The notes under the pieces are model-generated. The model did no database searches. It had not been told where the DNA came from and saw nothing but the letters and a program-made list of their open reading frames with translations. A stretch of 64,000 bases of DNA from Sphaerotilus microaerophilus (GTDB taxonomy: Bacteria > Pseudomonadota > Gammaproteobacteria > Burkholderiales > Burkholderiaceae_C), in NCBI RefSeq assembly GCF_023734135.1, contig NZ_AP025730.1:5456001-5520000 (forward strand), written 5' to 3'. Of this stretch, positions 60,692 through 64,000 are shown one piece after another. Made by a program: the position numbers and the translations under genes. Numbering within the stretch: the first letter of the stretch is position 1; each line of letters starts with the position of its first letter.

Positions 60692-61045
60692 TCAGGCCAG
60701 CTTTTCCTTGATGCGGGCGGACTTGCCGCTGCGCTGACGCAGGTAGTAGAGCTTGGCGCGGCGCACATCGCCACGGCGCTTGACCTCGATCGAGGCGATC
60801 AGCGGGCTGTAGAGCTGGAAGGTCCGCTCGACACCTTCGCCGCTGGAGACCTTGCGCACGATGAAGCTGCTGTTCAGGCCGCGGTTGCGCTTGGCAATCA
60901 CGACGCCTTCGTAGGCCTGCACGCGCTTGCGTGTGCCTTCGACGACGTTCACGCTCACGATCACCGTGTCGCCGGGGGCGAACGACGGGATGGTCTTGTT
61001 CAGTCGAGCAATTTCTTCTTGCTCGAGTTGGCGGATCAGATCCAT
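60692..61045 (-). CDS. rplS: Ribosomal protein L19
   Basis: A 117-residue 50S protein at the 30S-50S interface. The whole sequence matches L19: [60 protein letters not shown] and [26 protein letters not shown] precedes ATG 61045; longer in-frame starts are spurious. Last gene of the rpsP operon, separated from trmD by 155 bp with a hairpin and a possible internal promoter. Confidence 0.98.
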   Translation of the reverse strand: MDLIRQLEQEEIARLNKTIPSFAPGDTVIVSVNVVEGTRKRVQAYEGVVIAKRNRGLNSSFIVRKVSSGEGVERTFQLYSPLIASIEVKRRGDVRRAKLYYLRQRSGKSARIKEKLA

Positions 61046-61157
61046 GGAAACACTCCTCGAGATCATGCCTGCGACCCGTGCAGCCGCCATTGGCGACCGC
61101 CGCGCTGCCCACTTCAGCAGCCCACCGACCAACCCCCGAAGCGGGGCCCGACGGCGT

Positions 61158-61205
61158 GGGGCGCAAGCGCCCCGACCAAGCAGAGGATCAAAACCGGTGA
61201 TTATA
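61158..61205 (-). promoter_or_regulatory. Possible internal promoter and leader hairpin of rplS
   Basis: Minus strand: TATAAT (61200-61205) overlaps the trmD stop codon, without a good -35. It is followed by the hairpin GGGGCG-CTTG-CGCCCC (61158-61173) in the untranslated leader of rplS. Confidence 0.4.
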
Positions 61206-61971
61206 GCCCGGGATCGCTGCCGATCTGGCGCAGCCAACGTTCGTCGGCCACATCGAGGCGTCCGGCCCGGCGCGCGGCCTCGATCAGGTCCGGGCGCCGA
61301 CGTACCGTGGCTTCCAGCTGGCGCTGGCGCCGCCAGCGCGCGATTTCGGCGTGGTTGCCGCTGAGCAGCACCGGCGGCACGGCGGCATCGCCCAGGCGCT
61401 CGGGGCGGCTGTAGTGCGGGCAGTCGAGCAGGCCGTCAGAAAAACTGTCCTGCTGGTGCGAGGCCGCATCGTTGAGCACACCGGGCTGCAGCCGCGTGGC
61501 GGCATCGATCAGCGCCAGCGCGGGCAGCTCGCCCCCGGAGAGCACGAAGTCGCCCAGGCTGACCTCCTCGTCCACATGGCGATCCAGGAAGCGCTGGTCC
61601 ACCCCTTCATAGCGGCCACACAGCAGGATCGCCCCTGGTCCGGAGGCGAAGGCCTGGACACGTGACTGCGTCAGTGGCGCACCCGCGGGGCTGAAGTAGA
61701 TCAGCGGCGCACGCCCCGCAACGGCATCCGTATCGGCCCGATCGGCGCGGATGGCCGCCAGCGCCCGCTCCAGCGGCTCGACCAGCATCACCATGCCGGG
61801 CCCGCCGCCATAGGGCCGGTCGTCGACGCGGCGGTAGTTGTCCGTCGCATGCTCACGCAACGGCCACAGCCGCACGTCCACCTGCCGGGACTCGAAGGCG
61901 CGCCGCGTCACCCCCACCTGCAGGAAGGGCTGGAACAGCTCAGGGAAGAGGGTCAGGACGTCGATGCGCAT
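61201..61971 (-). CDS. trmD: tRNA (guanine-N1-)-methyltransferase
   Basis: A 256-residue SPOUT-class enzyme methylating G37 of tRNA. Diagnostic motifs are [51 protein letters not shown] (knot and SAM site), [20 protein letters not shown] and [13 protein letters not shown]. Complete. It lies 49 bp after rimM in the classical order rpsP-rimM-trmD-rplS. Confidence 0.98.
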   Translation of the reverse strand: MRIDVLTLFPELFQPFLQVGVTRRAFESRQVDVRLWPLREHATDNYRRVDDRPYGGGPGMVMLVEPLERALAAIRADRADTDAVAGRAPLIYFSPAGAPLTQSRVQAFASGPGAILLCGRYEGVDQRFLDRHVDEEVSLGDFVLSGGELPALALIDAATRLQPGVLNDAASHQQDSFSDGLLDCPHYSRPERLGDAAVPPVLLSGNHAEIARWRRQRQLEATVRRRPDLIEAARRAGRLDVADERWLRQIGSDPGL

Positions 61972-62020
61972 GGCCGTCGGCCAGATCCAGGGGTTCGGTC
62001 CGTTGCGGGCCAGGGGCGGA

Positions 62021-62704
62021 TCAGTAGTCCGCCTCCCAGTCGACCAGGATGCGGCGCTCGGCCAGCTTCACCTCGTCGATGTAGGCCGCCACGAAGGGGA
62101 TGAGCCGCTCGGCCGGCTCTGCCTCGGGCACCTTGCGGCGCGAACGCCGGGCGGGCGCCGCTGGCGCAGCCTCGTCCGGAGGCGTTTCAGGCGCCGCCTC
62201 GGGCTCCGGCGACGACGAGGTCGCCGCGCGCTCACCCTCCGGCAACTGCACACGCAGCACGCTGTGGGCGCCGGTATCGAGCAGGTCGGCCACCGTGCCC
62301 AGCAGCACGCCGGCGCGATTGACCACCTCCAGGCCAATCAGGTCGACCCAGTAGTACTCGTCCTGGGCCGCGGTCGGGAAACTGGCGCGCGACACGAACA
62401 CGCGTGCGCCCCGGAGCGCCTCGGCGGTGTTCCGATCAGGGATTTCCTGCGCCGAGGCGATCACCCCGTCGCCATGCTCCTTGACCAACGTGATACGCAG
62501 GACGCCCGGCAGCGTGGGTGCGCCAGCAGGACGCGACCGGCCCGCAGGCGGCTGCAGGAACCAGCGACGAGAGGAGAGCAGCGCCTTCGGATCGCGCGCA
62601 TAGGGCTCGACCCGGACCCAGCCCTTCACACCCCAGGCATCGGCAATGCGGGCCACCTCGACGGCATCGTCGGGCCAGGGCAGGTCATCGTCGTGAGTGG
62701 TCAT
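62021..62704 (-). CDS. rimM: Ribosome maturation factor RimM with low-complexity insert
   Basis: A 227-residue 30S maturation factor. The N-terminal domain has VEVARIADAWGVKGWVRVEP and the PRC-barrel has EYYWVDLIGLEVVNRAGVLL and VLRVQLPEGE, ending RLIPFVAAYIDEVKLAERRI. Between PEGE and RLIPF lies an insert of about 45 residues rich in Pro, Ala, Glu and Arg (EPEAAPETPPDEAAPAAPAR), so the protein is longer than the usual 170-185. The start at 62704 is chosen for MTTHDDDLPWPDDAVEV. Confidence 0.94.
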   Translation of the reverse strand: MTTHDDDLPWPDDAVEVARIADAWGVKGWVRVEPYARDPKALLSSRRWFLQPPAGRSRPAGAPTLPGVLRITLVKEHGDGVIASAQEIPDRNTAEALRGARVFVSRASFPTAAQDEYYWVDLIGLEVVNRAGVLLGTVADLLDTGAHSVLRVQLPEGERAATSSSPEPEAAPETPPDEAAPAAPARRSRRKVPEAEPAERLIPFVAAYIDEVKLAERRILVDWEADY

Positions 62705-62760
62705 GTCAGGGCAGCGGGAGAGGCAGGACAGCCAAGATGGGAATCGAGGCAGAAACGACA

Positions 62761-62780
62761 TCGGGGCCCGAAGGCCCCGA
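62761..62780 (-). other. Ultra-stable UUCG hairpin between rpsP and rimM
   Basis: Minus strand: TCGGGGCC-TTCG-GGCCCCGA, a perfect 8-bp stem closed by C(UUCG)G. No T-run of termination strength follows (only TTT after nine bases). Probably an mRNA processing, stability or partial attenuation signal setting S16 above RimM and TrmD. Confidence 0.7.
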
Positions 62781-62826
62781 TGGTCGGTCAGGCTGGCCGG
62801 GCATTCACCCAGCCACCAACCAGAGG

Positions 62827-63087
62827 TCAGGCCGCCGGGGCGAGCTTGGCCTTGGCCTGCTTGACCAGGCGCGCCACCGTCGGCGACAGCTGGGCACCAT
62901 GGTTGACCCAGTGGTCGATGCGGTCGAAGGCGATGCGCAGGCCTTCGGCGTTGCCGGAAGCAACGGGGTTGTAGAAGCCGACGCGCTCCAGGAAGCGGCC
63001 GTCGCGGCGGTTCTGGCTGTTGGCGGCCACGATGTTGTAGAACGGGCGCTTCTTGGCGCCGCCGCGGGAGAGTCGAATCACGACCAT
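62827..63087 (-). CDS. rpsP: Ribosomal protein S16
   Basis: An 86-residue 30S protein, full match to S16: [40 protein letters not shown] and [20 protein letters not shown]. First gene of the rpsP-rimM-trmD-rplS operon. Complete; normal length. Confidence 0.98.
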   Translation of the reverse strand: MVVIRLSRGGAKKRPFYNIVAANSQNRRDGRFLERVGFYNPVASGNAEGLRIAFDRIDHWVNHGAQLSPTVARLVKQAKAKLAPAA

Positions 63088-63283
63088 GATGTTTCCTTGA
63101 TCACCAGTATGCAGTGATCCACCCGACCAGGAGACACTCAGGCCAGTAGATCAAGACGAGCAGCCGGCGAAGCGCAGAACCCTCTGCCACCCCGCCCGCA
63201 TCGGGCCACTCAGGACTTCCCGGCCCCGTTAGATACGTGCAGCGTGACCAGCGAAGAGAGCTGCCGGCACCGGGAAACCGCGG

Positions 63284-63289
63284 ATTATA
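63284..63289 (-). promoter_or_regulatory. Candidate -10 box of the rpsP operon
   Basis: Minus strand TATAAT within TTTATAATCC, about 195 bp upstream of rpsP. No good -35 hexamer at 16-18 bp. The 200-bp leader may hold regulatory RNA, but no known fold was recognised. Confidence 0.4.
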
Positions 63290-63392
63290 AACTCGTACGC
63301 CCCGTCAGCGCCAGAGCACTACGCCCGCCGCGCGTGAAACATCGACAGAGGGGTCGATGCACGGCGGCGCCGGGCCGAGCGGGGCGCGGCCC

Positions 63393-64000
63393 TTACAACA
63401 GCTTCAGGCTCACCAGATAGGCGCCCGAGGCCACCGCAGCGGAGGCCGGGATCGTGAAGATCCAGGCCCAGACGATGTTGCCGGCCACACCCCAGCGCAC
63501 GGCCGACATGCTGCGCGTGGCGCCCACGCCGACGATCGCGCCGGTGATGGTGTGCGTGGTCGACACCGGCACCCCCATTGCGGTGGCGATGAACAGTGTC
63601 ATCGCGCCGCCGGTTTCGGCACAGAACCCGCCGACCGGCTTCAGCTTGGTGATCTTCTGACCCATCGTCTTGACGATGCGCCAGCCGCCGAACATCGTGC
63701 CCAGGCCGATGGCGATGTAGCAGACCCAGATCACCCAGCTCGGCGGCATCTTGTCACCGGCTGCGGCGTAGCCCGAGGCGATCAGCAGCATCCAGATGAT
63801 GCCGATGGTCTTCTGCGCGTCGTTCCCGCCGTGGCCCAGGCTGTACAGACCGGCCGAGATCAGTTGCAGGCGCCGGAACCATCGGTCCACCCGCAGGGGC
63901 GTTGTTCGCCGGAACAACCAGGCCACGATCACCATCAGCAGCGAGCCGAACAGGAAGCCCAGCGCTGGCGAGACGAAGATGAAGGCCACCGTCTTCCAGA
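63393..64000 (-). CDS. PiT-family inorganic phosphate transporter (partial)
   Basis: The C-terminal 200 or so residues of a PiT low-affinity phosphate permease; the start lies beyond the window. The family signature GHGGNDAQKTIGIIWMLL is present, as are VSTTHTITGAIVGVGATR and the last helices WGVAGNIVWAWIFTIPASAAV. The ORF is open through the window edge (WKTVAFIFVSPALG). Such permeases cotransport metal-phosphate with protons. The stop TAA is at 63393-63395. Confidence 0.95.
   Translation of the reverse strand, partial: WKTVAFIFVSPALGFLFGSLLMVIVAWLFRRTTPLRVDRWFRRLQLISAGLYSLGHGGNDAQKTIGIIWMLLIASGYAAAGDKMPPSWVIWVCYIAIGLGTMFGGWRIVKTMGQKITKLKPVGGFCAETGGAMTLFIATAMGVPVSTTHTITGAIVGVGATRSMSAVRWGVAGNIVWAWIFTIPASAAVASGAYLVSLKLL

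Noticed and set aside
1..64000. CRISPR arrays, tRNA or rRNA genes, IS elements
   Set aside because: No regularly spaced repeats, cloverleaf-like sequence, rRNA motifs or transposase motifs were seen by eye; a dedicated scan (tRNAscan-SE, ISfinder) was not possible.

Overview
The window is 64 kb of very G+C-rich, densely packed bacterial chromosome. Gene content and protein sequences point to a denitrifying betaproteobacterium, probably Burkholderiales of the Leptothrix/Sphaerotilus/Rubrivivax type; that placement is inference. No rRNA, tRNA, IS element, integrase or CRISPR array was seen.

Layout. (1) 1-6.1 kb: nitrous oxide reductase locus on the minus strand: nosZ of the Sec-exported clade II type, a monoheme and a diheme cytochrome c, a polytopic membrane protein and nosD (cut by the window edge), with a small divergent lipoprotein gene beside nosZ. 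(2) 6.1-8.7 kb: nhaR-like regulator divergent from terC and a Bax-inhibitor-1 family gene. (3) 8.7-15.2 kb: periplasmic nitrate reductase operon napDAGHBC (minus) plus a tiny ORF that copies the NapB leader. (4) 15.2-24.3 kb: one tightly overlapped minus-strand operon, dnr-ccmABCDEFGHI-napF-nitroreductase. It couples a Crp/Fnr regulator to the cytochrome c maturation system that hemylates NapB, NapC and the nos cytochromes. FNR/DNR-type boxes precede dnr, napD, nosZ and the nos cytochromes, so these genes look like one regulon. (5) 24.4-31.9 kb: an ExbD-like lipoprotein, a large class A penicillin-binding protein, a VanA-type Rieske demethylase divergent from a GntR regulator with palindromic operators, and a nitronate monooxygenase.

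(6) 32-37 kb: accessory stretch with a patatin phospholipase, a small protein with two PGDW/YLV repeats, a secreted protein, two decayed toxin-antitoxin remnants and a single-chain GmrSD-type (DUF262-DUF1524) restriction enzyme. (7) 37-54.2 kb: a CoA-thioester catabolic island: minus strand, two thiolases around two paralogous CoA-transferases; plus strand, crotonase, feruloyl-CoA synthase-like ligase, SDR dehydrogenase, a branched-chain-amino-acid-type ABC importer (with a LivM-LivG fusion), acyl-CoA dehydrogenase and a MarR regulator. Together they could import, activate and beta-oxidise an organic (possibly phenylpropanoid) acid.

(8) 54.3-64 kb: housekeeping genes: a chemoreceptor, oligoribonuclease, M48 protease, RsgA, a CobD/CbiB-family protein, a Nudix CoA pyrophosphatase, the rpsP-rimM-trmD-rplS operon and the end of a PiT phosphate transporter.
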